Assembly (NCBI RefSeq): GCF_014651375.1
Contig: NZ_BMWT01000001.1
Span: forward strand, 248,001 to 312,000
Length of the DNA stretch: 64,000 bases
DNA from: Tateyamaria omphalii
GTDB taxonomy: Bacteria > Pseudomonadota > Alphaproteobacteria > Rhodobacterales > Rhodobacteraceae
Reading direction: 5' to 3'
Positions 1 to 9,517 of this stretch are shown here, one piece after another. Position 1 is the first letter of the stretch, and each line of letters begins with the position of its first letter. The position numbers and the translations under genes were made by a program. The notes under the pieces are model-generated. The model saw only the letters and a list, made by a program, of their open reading frames with translations, had not been told where the DNA came from and ran no database searches.

Positions 1-714
1 AAGGTCCGCGGTTATCCGGTGACGGCGCGACCCGACTTGCAAGAATTCCTCGCGGCTTGGAAAGGGGCGGCACTTGCGCTGCTCACACCGATTTTCGTGA
101 TTGGCGGCATCGTGGGTGGCATCGTCACACCAACCGAAAGCGCCATCATCGCAGCAGGCTACGCCCTGATCCTTGGCATGTTCGTTTATCGAACGGTCAA
201 GCCGCGCGATCTTGGTTTCATCCTGTACGATACCGCTCGGTTTGCTGCCATTTCTCTGTTCGCCATCGGGACAGCAACGGCTTTTGGTTGGCTCTTGTCC
301 TTTTACAACGCCCCGCGCCTGATCGTCGGTATCCTGACCGCGTGGGAATTCGGTCCGTTTGGCACCGCGCTCGTCATTGCAGCGCTGTTCTTGATCTTCG
401 GGCTGTTCATCGATGCGATCCCGACAATCATCATTCTTGGCACAGTTTTGATGCCGGTGGCACAGGCTGGCGGGGTCGATCCAATCGCGTTCGCGATTAT
501 CGGGATCGTGTCGCTGGCATTCGGATTGGTGACGCCACCCTACGGGCTGTGTCTGTTGATCTCATCAGCCATCGGGGGCCTGAACGTGGTACAGGTGCTG
601 CGCGAAGTGGCGATCATACTCGCCCCGATGCTGGCGATCCTGATCCTGCTTGCGGCCGTTCCTGACATCATATTGTGGCTGCCCAGAATCCTCATGCCCG
701 GAGCATTCCCGTGA
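1..714 (+). CDS. TRAP transporter large permease (DctM-like), 3' part only
   Basis: The reading frame is open from the first base, so the gene starts before the window. About 237 residues of a very hydrophobic, multi-helix protein are visible, with the glycine/proline-rich turns typical of the DctM/SiaQM large subunit (for example GGIVGGIVTPTESA, FGLFIDAIPTIIIL and LAFGLVTPPYGLCLL). This subunit forms the substrate channel of sodium-driven tripartite uptake systems for organic acids, working with a periplasmic binding protein and a small membrane subunit that would lie upstream. The SDR and KdgF-like cupin genes that follow suggest a sugar acid (uronate) as substrate; that is inference from context. 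Confidence 0.9.
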   Translation, partial: KVRGYPVTARPDLQEFLAAWKGAALALLTPIFVIGGIVGGIVTPTESAIIAAGYALILGMFVYRTVKPRDLGFILYDTARFAAISLFAIGTATAFGWLLSFYNAPRLIVGILTAWEFGPFGTALVIAALFLIFGLFIDAIPTIIILGTVLMPVAQAGGVDPIAFAIIGIVSLAFGLVTPPYGLCLLISSAIGGLNVVQVLREVAIILAPMLAILILLAAVPDIILWLPRILMPGAFP

Positions 715-781
715 TCCCGGAAACATCATTCATCCCGAACCCCCGGGCTGCTTAGCGCCCGCCCTGACAGGAGAGAACTTT

Positions 782-1525
782 ATGAAACTTGCAGGCAAAA
801 CCGCCATTGTAACCGGAGGTGGCCGCGACATTGGCCGGGCCGTTGCTGTGAAACTGGCCTCCGAAGGAGCCAATGTCGCCATCAACTATTTTGCCAGTTC
901 AGAAGGTGCAGAAGAAACAGTGGCGCAGGTCGAGGCGATTGGCGGCAAGGCCATTGCGATTCAAGGCGACCTGAACGAAGCGGCAGATGTGGACGCACTG
1001 GTGGCTAAGACGGTCGAGACCTTTGGCGGTTTGGACATCCTTGTAAATAACGCCGGGGGCCTGATCGCGCGCAAGACCATTGCAGAGATGGATGTAGATC
1101 ATTGGAACGCTGTCATGTCCCTGAACCTGACAAGCACTTTCTTGATGACGAAGGCGTGCATTGCCCACATGTCGCAAGGGGCCATTGTCAATCTGGCCAG
1201 CCAAGCAGGACGTGACGGGGGTGGACCAGGTGCCGTGGCCTACGCCACGTCCAAGGGGGCCGTCATGACCATGACGCGTGGTCTGGCCAAAGAATTGGGG
1301 CCCGACATCCGCGTCAACGCGCTTTGCCCCGGTATGATTGACACCGATTTCCACAACATCCACACACCCGACGCTGGCCGACGTGGGTTCGAAGCAAACG
1401 CCCCGCTCAAGCGGCAGGGCCATGTGGATGACGCGGCGAACCTCGTGCTTTTCCTGGCTTGTGATGACAGCGCTTTCCTGACCGGAACAAACATCGATAT
1501 CAACGGTGGAATGTTGTTCTCATGA
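782..1525 (+). CDS. Short-chain dehydrogenase/reductase (SDR)
   Basis: A 247-residue classical SDR. The NAD(P)-binding motif TGGGRDIG is at residues 11-18, NNAG at 89-92, and the catalytic Ser140, Tyr154 and Lys158 (YATSK) are present. The ATG at 782 is preceded by AGGAGAG at a good distance; the frame stays open further upstream but has no comparable start. The last four bases overlap the next gene (ATGA), so the two are probably translationally coupled. Lying between a TRAP permease and a KdgF-like cupin, it may reduce a keto-uronate such as 4-deoxy-L-erythro-5-hexoseulose uronate or a ketogluconate. The fold is certain; the substrate is inferred. Confidence 0.9.
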   Translation: MKLAGKTAIVTGGGRDIGRAVAVKLASEGANVAINYFASSEGAEETVAQVEAIGGKAIAIQGDLNEAADVDALVAKTVETFGGLDILVNNAGGLIARKTIAEMDVDHWNAVMSLNLTSTFLMTKACIAHMSQGAIVNLASQAGRDGGGPGAVAYATSKGAVMTMTRGLAKELGPDIRVNALCPGMIDTDFHNIHTPDAGRRGFEANAPLKRQGHVDDAANLVLFLACDDSAFLTGTNIDINGGMLFS

Positions 1526-1842
1526 CGCGTTCGGACAGCCACCCGGTCGTCGAGACAGGCGAAGGCGTCACACGGCAAGTGCTGGCGGATCACCCCGAGA
1601 TGATGGTCGTGGCCTTCCGTTTCTCGGCGGAAGGCGCCATCGGCGCGCTGCATGATCATCCTCACGTGCAATCCACCTATGTTGAAAGCGGGTGGTTCGA
1701 ATTCACACTCGGCAACACCAAACGCATAGTTGGCCCGGGTGACAGTTTCGTCATTCCATCGGGGCAGACACATGGCTGCGTCTGCTTGGCGCCCGGAACG
1801 CTGATCGACGCCTTTACGCCTCGGCGCGACGATTTCCTGTAG
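1522..1842 (+). CDS. KdgF-like cupin (unsaturated uronate linearisation)
   Basis: A 106-residue single-domain cupin. It shows the metal-binding set H44, H46, Q50 and H84 (HDHPHVQ and SGQTH), followed by D96, F98 and R102 in LIDAFTPRRDDF. This matches the Asp-x-Phe-xxx-Arg catalytic pattern described for KdgF. KdgF speeds the ring opening of 4,5-unsaturated monouronates released from pectin or alginate, feeding the keto-acid to an SDR-type reductase. The gene starts inside the end of the SDR gene (ATGA overlap). The family call is strong from motifs; whether the source polymer is pectin, alginate or another polyuronide cannot be seen here. Confidence 0.75.
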   Translation: MTRSDSHPVVETGEGVTRQVLADHPEMMVVAFRFSAEGAIGALHDHPHVQSTYVESGWFEFTLGNTKRIVGPGDSFVIPSGQTHGCVCLAPGTLIDAFTPRRDDFL

Positions 1843-2115
1843 CGTTCCTGCGCACGCCTCGCATCCCTTCGCAAAATCCGGGCTGTCGCATCAGAGCGTT
1901 GGTGCGCCACCCAGGTTCGAAACATCCCACCAATGACAAATTCATGCGGAAAACGTGAACCGTTGATACGCGGTATGGCGCAGCCCAAGAGAGCCCCGCG
2001 CGACGCCATTTAGGCAGTCAGGGAGCGGAACTGTAACAATTCTTGACACCAAAAAGTTTGTCAGAACACGTTTTGCGGGAATACTGTCGCGTGTAGACAA
2101 TCTGGGGGATTGCTG
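1843..2115 (+). promoter_or_regulatory. Intergenic region with possible promoter for the multiheme cytochrome gene
   Basis: 273 bases without a convincing gene. A TTGACA box at 2043-2048 lies about 70 bases before the next start codon, but no good -10 box is seen at the usual spacing, so this is only a candidate. A GGGGG stretch at 2104-2108 serves as ribosome binding site for the ATG at 2116. Confidence 0.3.
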
Positions 2116-5100
2116 ATGTTCCGGGCAAGTGTTTTCGTTTTTGCATTGCTTCTACTGCTGCCGACGGTCAGCGCGACCACAACATTCGCAGCCGGCGAAC
2201 CGACCAAGTCCCAACCTGCCGATCTTCCCCTACCATCCAGTCTTCCGCTTATCGATTACGAAAAGGTGCTGTTCCCGTGGATCGCCAAACGCGAATATGT
2301 CGGCTTGGGTTGGAAGCGTGACAAAAGCTGGAGGGATACCGGCCCGTTTGTCTTCAACATGAGCTTTGGCATCCATCCTGCTGTGCGCATGTACTACTCC
2401 CCCGAAATCATGTCTTGGCTGGAAAACGGGCGTGAGGGGGCAATTGCGGACGGAGCAATTGTTGTGAAGGAAATGGTGAATCCACCTTCGGTCAGATACA
2501 ATGAACACCGCGAGGCGCTTGTCGAAAAGTACAAGGACGACCCCGAAAAAGTCGCTAAGGAAATGGCCAATTATGCGTACGATACCGGCGGGCTGAATTG
2601 GACAGTCATGGTCAAGGACAGCCAGCTGTCGCACGGCGGATGGTTCTTTGCCTCGGTCTATTTCGCTGACAAGGACGACATGAAGGCGCGCAAGCCGGTC
2701 ATCGACAATTTCGAGCCACCCTATAGCCCGCCACTCGGAGCAGGCGGCGATGGGATGTGCATGCGCTGCCACGCATCCGCTGCCGAAGAGCTGATCTTTT
2801 CCGCACTTGAGAACATCGAAGGGTACCCGGATGAGCCAGTAATCTTCCGCGTCGACGAAAGCTGGCGTGACCTGCCCAAGCAGCAGAAACCTGCGTTCGG
2901 TGTGGATCTGACGACGTTGATCGAAGCCTATTTGAACGACCCCCACGATCCGGCTGCCATGCGCGCCGCACACGTGGCTGCAGCAACTGCCTCTCCCGTC
3001 GATCAGAACCCTGACTTCACCGCCACGTTCCCCGGCACAGGTGGGGTCGATATCACCCGGGCCAACTTGCAGACCCTGCCAAGCGAATGGTTGGATCATG
3101 TGCCCGCCCGGCCCAATGACACGCAACATTTCCTGACCTCCGACAACTGTCTTGGATGCCATGGTGGCCTGGGTGGTGCGCCTTCAGGCGTGACCATGTT
3201 CATCAAGAACGGCCCGGACTATGGCGACGGTTACAACATCTCGGAATATGGCGAATGGCGCTGGTCGCCGATGGGTCTGGCCGGGCGCGACCCGATTTTC
3301 TATGCGCAACTGGAATCGGAGTTTGTACTGCTGGAAGAGGCCGGTGTTGGCGACTTGTCTGGAAACCTGGATACGACATGCCTGTCCTGTCATGGTGCTA
3401 TGGGACAACGTCAGCTCGAGATTGACGCTCATGACAATCCCGCGCTCGGACTGGATGGCAATAATTTCAAGCCTGAATACGTTCTGTTGCACGACCCGCT
3501 GACGCTGGAGGAAAAAGACCGGCAGATTGCGGATGGCACCTATCCTTATCATGAATACGGGAACCTCGCGCGCGAAGGTATCTCTTGCGCGGTGTGCCAT
3601 CACATCGCGCCACCAGAGCGCGCGGATGGACAACCAGATTACAACAAGCTCGACACCTACTTGATGAACGGCACGACCGGCGTGTTCCGCATGAACGCTG
3701 CGGATGAGCTGATCGGTCCCTATTCTGATGTCCGAGAAAAACCGATGCAGAACGCAATGGGCATCACACCGCTGCACAATGACTACATCAAAGACAGCGA
3801 GATGTGTGGCGCCTGCCATACGATCAACTTGCCCAACGTGGATGCCGCGACGGATAGGCCATTGCCCGGCTTCACCTCTGCGGAACAGGCCATCCTGAAC
3901 GACTCTGCCGAAAATGCGGTCGCGTTCCTAAAGGACGAATTCGGCGTCACCTATCGCGAACCGTTGGTGCAGTTCCAACACTCGGTTGAGCAGGCGACAT
4001 TCCTCGAATGGCAAAACAGCGAATTCGCCGACGCAGGAACGGCGCAGTCCTGTCAGGATTGCCATATGAAAAGCAGCTTCGAAACGCTGGATGGAACGGT
4101 GAATATCGAAAGCCTCACCACGCAAATTGCATCAATCCAGGACACCAACCTGCCAGAGGTGCCCAACGCGTTGCCGCATGAAGAGATCGATGTGCCGTTC
4201 CGCGACACTTACAAACGTCACAACTTTGTCGGCCTCAACGCCTTTATGGTGAAGATGCTGTCGCAGTTCGACGAGGAGATGGGATTGGGGCCGAAGGACC
4301 CCATGACTTACGCCACAAACGGGGCGCAACTGTCGCTCGATACGATGGCGCTGCAGGCGCGGGATGAAACCGCAGATGTCGCGATTGAAAGCCTGACGGA
4401 AAGCAACGGTACGCTCGAAGCCGTGGTCAGTGTCGACAACAAGACCGGTCACCGTTTGCCATCCGGCGTCGGCTTCCGCCGCGCATTTCTTGAAGTTCGG
4501 GTCACAGATATGAGTGGCACTCAAGTATGGTGTTCCGGCTGCACAAACGGCGCCGGGGTCATCATCGGTCCGGACAAACAGCCCTTGAAAACTGAGTTTC
4601 TGGACTTTGTACCCGAAGGTGCGACCGAGGCGCTTTATCAACCGCATTACGATCTGATTGATGACGAGACACAGGTGCAAATCTACGAAGAGTTGACACA
4701 GAACGCCAAAAAGGAATTCACAACCAGCTTCGTACATCGGGTTTACCACCCCAAGGACAACAGGTTGCTGCCATGGGGAGCGGCGGAACCCGGCACCGAA
4801 GCGTTCATCGAGCGGTTTGGCACATCAGAAGTCACAGCTGCCTTCATGAAAGCAACAATGCCCGAAGGGCGGGCAGAACATGATGAAGGCGTAAAGGCTG
4901 GCAAAGACGAACTGACCTACATGATCGCGCTGCCGTCCAATGTCGACGCCAAGGATGTGACTGTTTCGGCAACTCTCTATTCTCAGGCCATTCCGCCCTA
5001 CTACCTCAAGCAGCGCTTTGAAACGGCGCCGAATGGTCCAGCGACGCAACGCCTGTATTATCTAGCCAGCCGCCTGAAAACCAAAGGTACGCTGATCGAA

Positions 5101-5145
5101 GACTGGAAGCTGAAAATACAGGGGGACAGTACAAGCCTACGCTGA
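2116..5145 (+). CDS. Secreted multiheme (six CXXCH) cytochrome c
   Basis: A 1009-residue protein. The ATG at 2116 has GGGGG seven bases upstream and is preferred to a TTG two codons earlier. The N-terminus is a Sec signal peptide (MFRASVFVFALLLLLPTVSA). Six CXXCH heme c sites are at about Cys215 (CMRCH), 345 (CLGCH), 422 (CLSCH), 491 (CAVCH), 564 (CGACH) and 646 (CQDCH); a CSGC motif near residue 810 is not a heme site. The last third has no hemes and looks beta-rich. It should be periplasmic or surface-exposed and carry electrons. It is followed 139 bases later by the Tat-exported LodA-like oxidase, so it may accept electrons from that enzyme. I do not recognise a named family for the whole length. 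Confidence 0.85.
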   Translation: MFRASVFVFALLLLLPTVSATTTFAAGEPTKSQPADLPLPSSLPLIDYEKVLFPWIAKREYVGLGWKRDKSWRDTGPFVFNMSFGIHPAVRMYYSPEIMSWLENGREGAIADGAIVVKEMVNPPSVRYNEHREALVEKYKDDPEKVAKEMANYAYDTGGLNWTVMVKDSQLSHGGWFFASVYFADKDDMKARKPVIDNFEPPYSPPLGAGGDGMCMRCHASAAEELIFSALENIEGYPDEPVIFRVDESWRDLPKQQKPAFGVDLTTLIEAYLNDPHDPAAMRAAHVAAATASPVDQNPDFTATFPGTGGVDITRANLQTLPSEWLDHVPARPNDTQHFLTSDNCLGCHGGLGGAPSGVTMFIKNGPDYGDGYNISEYGEWRWSPMGLAGRDPIFYAQLESEFVLLEEAGVGDLSGNLDTTCLSCHGAMGQRQLEIDAHDNPALGLDGNNFKPEYVLLHDPLTLEEKDRQIADGTYPYHEYGNLAREGISCAVCHHIAPPERADGQPDYNKLDTYLMNGTTGVFRMNAADELIGPYSDVREKPMQNAMGITPLHNDYIKDSEMCGACHTINLPNVDAATDRPLPGFTSAEQAILNDSAENAVAFLKDEFGVTYREPLVQFQHSVEQATFLEWQNSEFADAGTAQSCQDCHMKSSFETLDGTVNIESLTTQIASIQDTNLPEVPNALPHEEIDVPFRDTYKRHNFVGLNAFMVKMLSQFDEEMGLGPKDPMTYATNGAQLSLDTMALQARDETADVAIESLTESNGTLEAVVSVDNKTGHRLPSGVGFRRAFLEVRVTDMSGTQVWCSGCTNGAGVIIGPDKQPLKTEFLDFVPEGATEALYQPHYDLIDDETQVQIYEELTQNAKKEFTTSFVHRVYHPKDNRLLPWGAAEPGTEAFIERFGTSEVTAAFMKATMPEGRAEHDEGVKAGKDELTYMIALPSNVDAKDVTVSATLYSQAIPPYYLKQRFETAPNGPATQRLYYLASRLKTKGTLIEDWKLKIQGDSTSLR

Positions 5146-5284
5146 TCCGCGTGACGGTTCAAAAGACCAATACCACCCGGCCAAAGACTACACCTATTGC
5201 GAAAGTTGATACATCTTATGGTTGATTTTACCTGCCGTTCCGTAGACGATCGTGGCGAAGGATGTGTTTTTTAAGAGGTGTAGT

Positions 5285-7312
5285 GTGTCAGATCGTTCAG
5301 AATTCAAATCCCGTCGCCAATTTCTTGGCATGGCTTCTAGTGCAGCTTTGATTGCAGGCGCGCCTTGGCCCGCTCGAGCAAATATTAATACACAGAACGT
5401 CTATGACCTTGCAGCATCTGATGCCGCTGTAGCTAAAGTGCGAATTTATCCCGCGTTGGGGATTTGTCGCGTGGGTGGTTCATCCAAGTGGTTCTATGCG
5501 CCGGAAGTGCCGGGACTGCCGCCGCAACCCGAGGACGGCAATTTCAAAGACGGGCTTGAGACGATCAAAAAACAAGTCCAGCGCTTTCGGGTCTATGCCT
5601 TTGACGCGGACGACAAGATCATCGGAGAAGTCACGGGCGAGGACATCACATGGGGTGTTCAATTGGCCAATACAAAAGCCAATTGGTATGGTTTCAACAA
5701 CCCGCTCGACAATGGCGATCTTGCCCCCGGCTTGCCTTCCCAAAAGCGCAATCAGTACTTCGTCTCGGACTCAGACCGAGAAGAGAACCTGATCATCGAC
5801 GGCGGTGCGCTAGAAATTTCGGGGATTGATACCAATCAGTCCGGCACTGACCCCGACTATCAATTCGAAGGGACGTTCTGGGGCGGGCAGGCTGACGCAA
5901 TCTCGGTCGGTTTGGGGCAGCTTCGCACTGACGACGCAGGGCGCTTGCTGGTGGTGCCGCCGGATGGCGTGTCCAACTCGCCCAGCAATGCCGCAATCAC
6001 CAGCTTCGCAGACAACAACGCGTGGCACGATGATTGGTGCGATGGTCCCGTCACTGCACAGGTACAAATTGGCGATCAGGTGCTGGAGGCTGAACCGTCT
6101 TGGGTGGCTTGTGTCGGTCCAAACTTTGCGCCTGAAATTCCCCCTATCACGACGCTGTATGACTTGGTGTCAGACTTGAACGTGCAGGAAGGTTGGTCTG
6201 ATGCGCCAGCGCTTCCGATCTCATTCATGACGTATATCTACCCAACCTTCAGACGGGTTGCATTGATGGAGTGGGTGACCCAGGCCGCAAACTTGCGTCA
6301 AGGCTGGATGGCGATTGGGGACCTCAGCGACCCTGCCTATGTGGCGCAACTTGCTGACCCGTCGCCGGAGAATGCCGCATTCAGGCAGTCAATATTCGAT
6401 CTGTTCCGCGACCCGTACAACCTGACCGACACGTCCTACATCGAGGAACGACTGAAGATCCCCTACATGCTGGGCGACGGCGTGAATTACGACGGCAGTC
6501 CCTTGCAATGGTTCCAGTTCCCCAAGTTGCAGTATGACTATCTGGCAGCTTGGGCGGCGGGCGACTTTGTCGACGATTATGACGGACAATCCGCAGAGGA
6601 TCCGATAGCAGACTACCAAAGCTTCGACGAAATTCCGCTTGAACTGCAACCGGGCGCGCTGACTCAGGCGGCACTCGAGCCATGTTCCGGAGGGGCGTTT
6701 CACCCCGGTGTGGAGCTGACCTACTACCTCCGGCTCAAAGAGATGTATGCCCGCAACTACGATGACACAGCCGAGCCGTTCCGCATTGCGCACGGGGATC
6801 GGCCAAGTTTGAACCAGAACCTTGGTCGGTTGCTGACACCAGAGGTTGCGTTCAACGGGTTCGAAGATACTCCACCCGCGATCGGACCACAGATGGCAGG
6901 CGACCTTACGCGGTGGATGGGCCTGCCCTGGCAGTGCGACGCGTTCAGTTGTCAACAGGTGCTGCTACAACAAAACTATCCGACAGCAGTGTGGTGGCCA
7001 GCCTTGCTGCCCATCGATGTGTTGCCCGAACCATACTACACTGCCAGCCTTGATGAGTCCTTGACCGAGGCCGAGCGGGACAAGTTCCTTACAAGCCGTG
7101 CAAGTTGGTCAAGAGGTGTCGCCGGCATCGGGTACCATGCCAACGCGAGCTATTGGGACGGGATCACCAATATGATCACCGTATGGCAACGTATGGGTTT
7201 TGTTGTCAGAATGCCGTCACCCCAAGGTGATGTCTTTGTCGAGATGCAGCATGCCGACAACATGGAAACCCGGTTCGATTGGAATCCGAGCCAAGGGATG
7301 TTGCCCAATTGA
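5285..7312 (+). CDS. LodA/GoxA-like cysteine tryptophylquinone (CTQ) oxidase, Tat-exported
   Basis: 675 residues from the GTG at 5285, chosen because AAGAGG (5273-5278) sits six bases before it; in-frame GTGs at 5252 and 5264 lack this. A Tat signal (SRRQFLGMASSAALIAG) leads the protein. The LodA fold is recognisable from KVRIYPALGICRVGGS near the start, the CSGGAFHPGVELT block (Cys467) and the MGLPWQCDAFSC block (Trp549). In LodA-type enzymes the matching Cys and Trp are cross-linked into CTQ, which deaminates amino acids or amines and gives H2O2 when O2 is the acceptor. The LodB-like gene needed for cofactor maturation follows directly. Substrate unknown. The Tat signal and the neighbouring multiheme cytochrome raise the possibility of dehydrogenase use. 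Confidence 0.85.
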   Translation: MSDRSEFKSRRQFLGMASSAALIAGAPWPARANINTQNVYDLAASDAAVAKVRIYPALGICRVGGSSKWFYAPEVPGLPPQPEDGNFKDGLETIKKQVQRFRVYAFDADDKIIGEVTGEDITWGVQLANTKANWYGFNNPLDNGDLAPGLPSQKRNQYFVSDSDREENLIIDGGALEISGIDTNQSGTDPDYQFEGTFWGGQADAISVGLGQLRTDDAGRLLVVPPDGVSNSPSNAAITSFADNNAWHDDWCDGPVTAQVQIGDQVLEAEPSWVACVGPNFAPEIPPITTLYDLVSDLNVQEGWSDAPALPISFMTYIYPTFRRVALMEWVTQAANLRQGWMAIGDLSDPAYVAQLADPSPENAAFRQSIFDLFRDPYNLTDTSYIEERLKIPYMLGDGVNYDGSPLQWFQFPKLQYDYLAAWAAGDFVDDYDGQSAEDPIADYQSFDEIPLELQPGALTQAALEPCSGGAFHPGVELTYYLRLKEMYARNYDDTAEPFRIAHGDRPSLNQNLGRLLTPEVAFNGFEDTPPAIGPQMAGDLTRWMGLPWQCDAFSCQQVLLQQNYPTAVWWPALLPIDVLPEPYYTASLDESLTEAERDKFLTSRASWSRGVAGIGYHANASYWDGITNMITVWQRMGFVVRMPSPQGDVFVEMQHADNMETRFDWNPSQGMLPN

Positions 7313-8376
7313 TCCACCCGGTTGCCGTCCTCGGTGGCGGGATTGCTGGGGCGGCGGCAGCATTGCGTTTGGCCCAGGGCGGTATTCGTCCCGTTTGGAT
7401 TGCACAGAACCGACAAGATGCGTTCAAGCCGGGCGAACATCTCAGCGCGGCTGCCACTCCGCTACTGAAGACACTCGGATCGGATGCGATGCTGCGGTCC
7501 GAAGTGCACCGGCATGCCCACAGCACCTATTCAGCATGGGGCAGCGACACGCTGGTCGAACGCAATGCGATCATTCATCTGGAAGGTCCACCGACCGTTC
7601 TGGATCGCGGCGCGTTTGAGGATGCGCTGACTGCGCAGGCCATCGCAGCAGGCGCGCTGCGGATTGATCAGGACGTCGGTGACCTGCGTATCGCCGACGG
7701 TCTTTGGCACCTTGATACCCGCGAAAATCGGATCGAAGCCGGTTTCGTATTCGATGCCACGGGACGGAAGGCAATTGTCGCATCCAAGTTTGCAACCCGG
7801 TTTCAAGCCGACAAACTGAGCTGCCAATACGCCCTTTTTACCAGCGCGGACCAGGACAGACCCAGACCTGTCACATTGATTGAAACCGAAGCGCGCGGAT
7901 GGTGGTACATGTCGGTCTTGGCCGACCAGCGCGTCATCGTGAACTTCTATTCCGACGCGGACCTGCCCGGTTTTGCGAACGCAGAGCTTGAGGAAAACAC
8001 GCAACAAACCAAAGCCATATCTGCTTATCTCTCTGACTATGGTTACAAGATCAGCGGCAAGACCAAGCGGATCACGGCGAACAGCAGTTGGATCGCGCCA
8101 GCCATCGGCGAAGGATGGGTTGCTATTGGAGACGCCTCTGCTGCCTTTGATCCGCTTTCATCGCACGGTATGACAACAGCGCTTTGGTCCGCTATTCAAG
8201 CCGCCGACGCCTTTGTCGCAAAAGACCGGAGTAGAATGTTCGCCTATGCCGACAACCTTGCAAAGGGCGTCGAAGACTATCGCACGGCGCTTCATCGCGT
8301 TTACGCTTCGGAGAAAAGGTGGGCGAATTGCCCGTTCTGGGCACGCAGAATAGAAGCAAGTACCAAAACAGACTGA
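7309..8376 (+). CDS. LodB-like FAD-dependent maturase of the CTQ enzyme
   Basis: 355 residues of a group-A flavin monooxygenase-like protein with the dinucleotide-binding motif GGGIAGAAAALRL at the N-terminus and a GDASAAFDPLSSHGM block near the C-terminus that contacts FAD. The best start is the TTG at 7309, which overlaps the stop of lodA (TTGA) and has AAGGGA ten bases upstream. In characterised Lod/Gox systems the flavoprotein partner is required to make the quinone cofactor of the LodA-type protein. Position, overlap and homology all fit that role. No signal peptide is seen, consistent with maturation in the cytoplasm before Tat export of the folded partner. Confidence 0.8.
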   Translation: MIHPVAVLGGGIAGAAAALRLAQGGIRPVWIAQNRQDAFKPGEHLSAAATPLLKTLGSDAMLRSEVHRHAHSTYSAWGSDTLVERNAIIHLEGPPTVLDRGAFEDALTAQAIAAGALRIDQDVGDLRIADGLWHLDTRENRIEAGFVFDATGRKAIVASKFATRFQADKLSCQYALFTSADQDRPRPVTLIETEARGWWYMSVLADQRVIVNFYSDADLPGFANAELEENTQQTKAISAYLSDYGYKISGKTKRITANSSWIAPAIGEGWVAIGDASAAFDPLSSHGMTTALWSAIQAADAFVAKDRSRMFAYADNLAKGVEDYRTALHRVYASEKRWANCPFWARRIEASTKTD

Positions 8377-8478
8377 CCACCATAGACGCAGAATGCTTTT
8401 TGATTTTCTCGGCCCGCCGGGTAAACGAACCCATGGGCAGGTCATCTGCCAGTCTTGAAACAGCTTTCAGGTGCCACC

Positions 8479-9513
8479 ATGCGCGCTGCCGTTGTCCGAA
8501 CTTTTGGCGAAGACCTTTCCATCGAGACGGTTGCAGATCCAGTATGTCCCGACAACGGCGTCGTGCTTGAGGTTGCGGCCTGTGGTGTCTGTCGGTCCGA
8601 CTATCACGGATGGACAGGCGAACATCCTCGTGTTCTAGACGGCTCGATCCTCGGTCACGAATACTGCGGCACTGTGGTAGAGGCAGGACCAAAGGCGAAA
8701 CACGCACTGGGCGACCGGTTGATCGCACCATTCATCCTGTCTTGTGGTGATTGCCCGGCCTGCCACACCGGCGTGTCCAATACCTGCGAAAACCAGGTTG
8801 TGCCAGGTTTCGGCGAGCCGGGCGCCTATGCGGAATACGTGGCCGTGCCATTTGATCACAACCTTGTTCATCTGCCCGATACGATGACACCTGCGCTGGC
8901 CGCCGGGCTGGGATGCCGGGTAACTACAGCGTGGCACGCGCTGACGGATCGGGCCAATGTGCGGGCAGGTGAGTGGGTCGCCGTGCATGGCACAGGGGGC
9001 ATTGGCCTTGCCACGTTGCTCTTGGCCAAGATGCTTGGGGCACAGGTGGTTGTCGTGGATGTGGTGGATGAAAAGCTGACCCACGCCAAATCCCTTGGCG
9101 CGGATGCAGCAGTGAACGCGGCCAACACGGACGCAGCCGCGGCGATCCGGGACATCACCGGCGGCGGTGCGCATGTATCTGTTGAAGCACTTGGAATCGA
9201 AGCGACCACCAATGCATCAGTCGAGTGCCTGCGCACCCTAGGTCGCCACGTGCATGTCGGCATGCCGGCAGGCTCGGGCATGATGCAGGTGAACATGCGG
9301 GCCATCTATACCAAGCAGCTGTCATTCTTCGGTACACGTGGCATGCCCGCCTGGAAGTATCCGTCACTTCTGTCGATGATCGAACGAGGCGACGTGGACC
9401 TAAGCCCGATGGTTGCGCGCGAGGTGCCTTTGTCAGGTACCAGCGCGGAATTGCGGGCGATGCACGGCCCGACCCCGCCAGGCACCGCTGTAATTACCGA
9501 CTTCCAAGTCTAG
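8479..9513 (+). CDS. Zinc-dependent alcohol dehydrogenase (MDR family)
   Basis: 344 residues from the ATG at 8479. The catalytic zinc ligands CGVCRSD and GHEYCG, the structural zinc cluster CGDCPACHTGVSNTC and the nucleotide-binding GTGGIGLATLLLAKMLGAQ are all present, so this is a complete class III-like medium-chain dehydrogenase acting on an alcohol or aldehyde with NAD(P). It lies 102 bases after the LodB-like gene in the same direction and may clear an aldehyde made by the amine/amino acid oxidase, but that is only inference. It ends four bases before the convergent nitroreductase gene. Confidence 0.9.
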   Translation: MRAAVVRTFGEDLSIETVADPVCPDNGVVLEVAACGVCRSDYHGWTGEHPRVLDGSILGHEYCGTVVEAGPKAKHALGDRLIAPFILSCGDCPACHTGVSNTCENQVVPGFGEPGAYAEYVAVPFDHNLVHLPDTMTPALAAGLGCRVTTAWHALTDRANVRAGEWVAVHGTGGIGLATLLLAKMLGAQVVVVDVVDEKLTHAKSLGADAAVNAANTDAAAAIRDITGGGAHVSVEALGIEATTNASVECLRTLGRHVHVGMPAGSGMMQVNMRAIYTKQLSFFGTRGMPAWKYPSLLSMIERGDVDLSPMVAREVPLSGTSAELRAMHGPTPPGTAVITDFQV

Positions 9514-9517
9514 CGGT

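Noticed and set aside
2230..3162. 310-codon minus-strand frame in the multiheme cytochrome gene
   Set aside because: Antisense to a gene with six heme motifs; no own motif or ribosome site.
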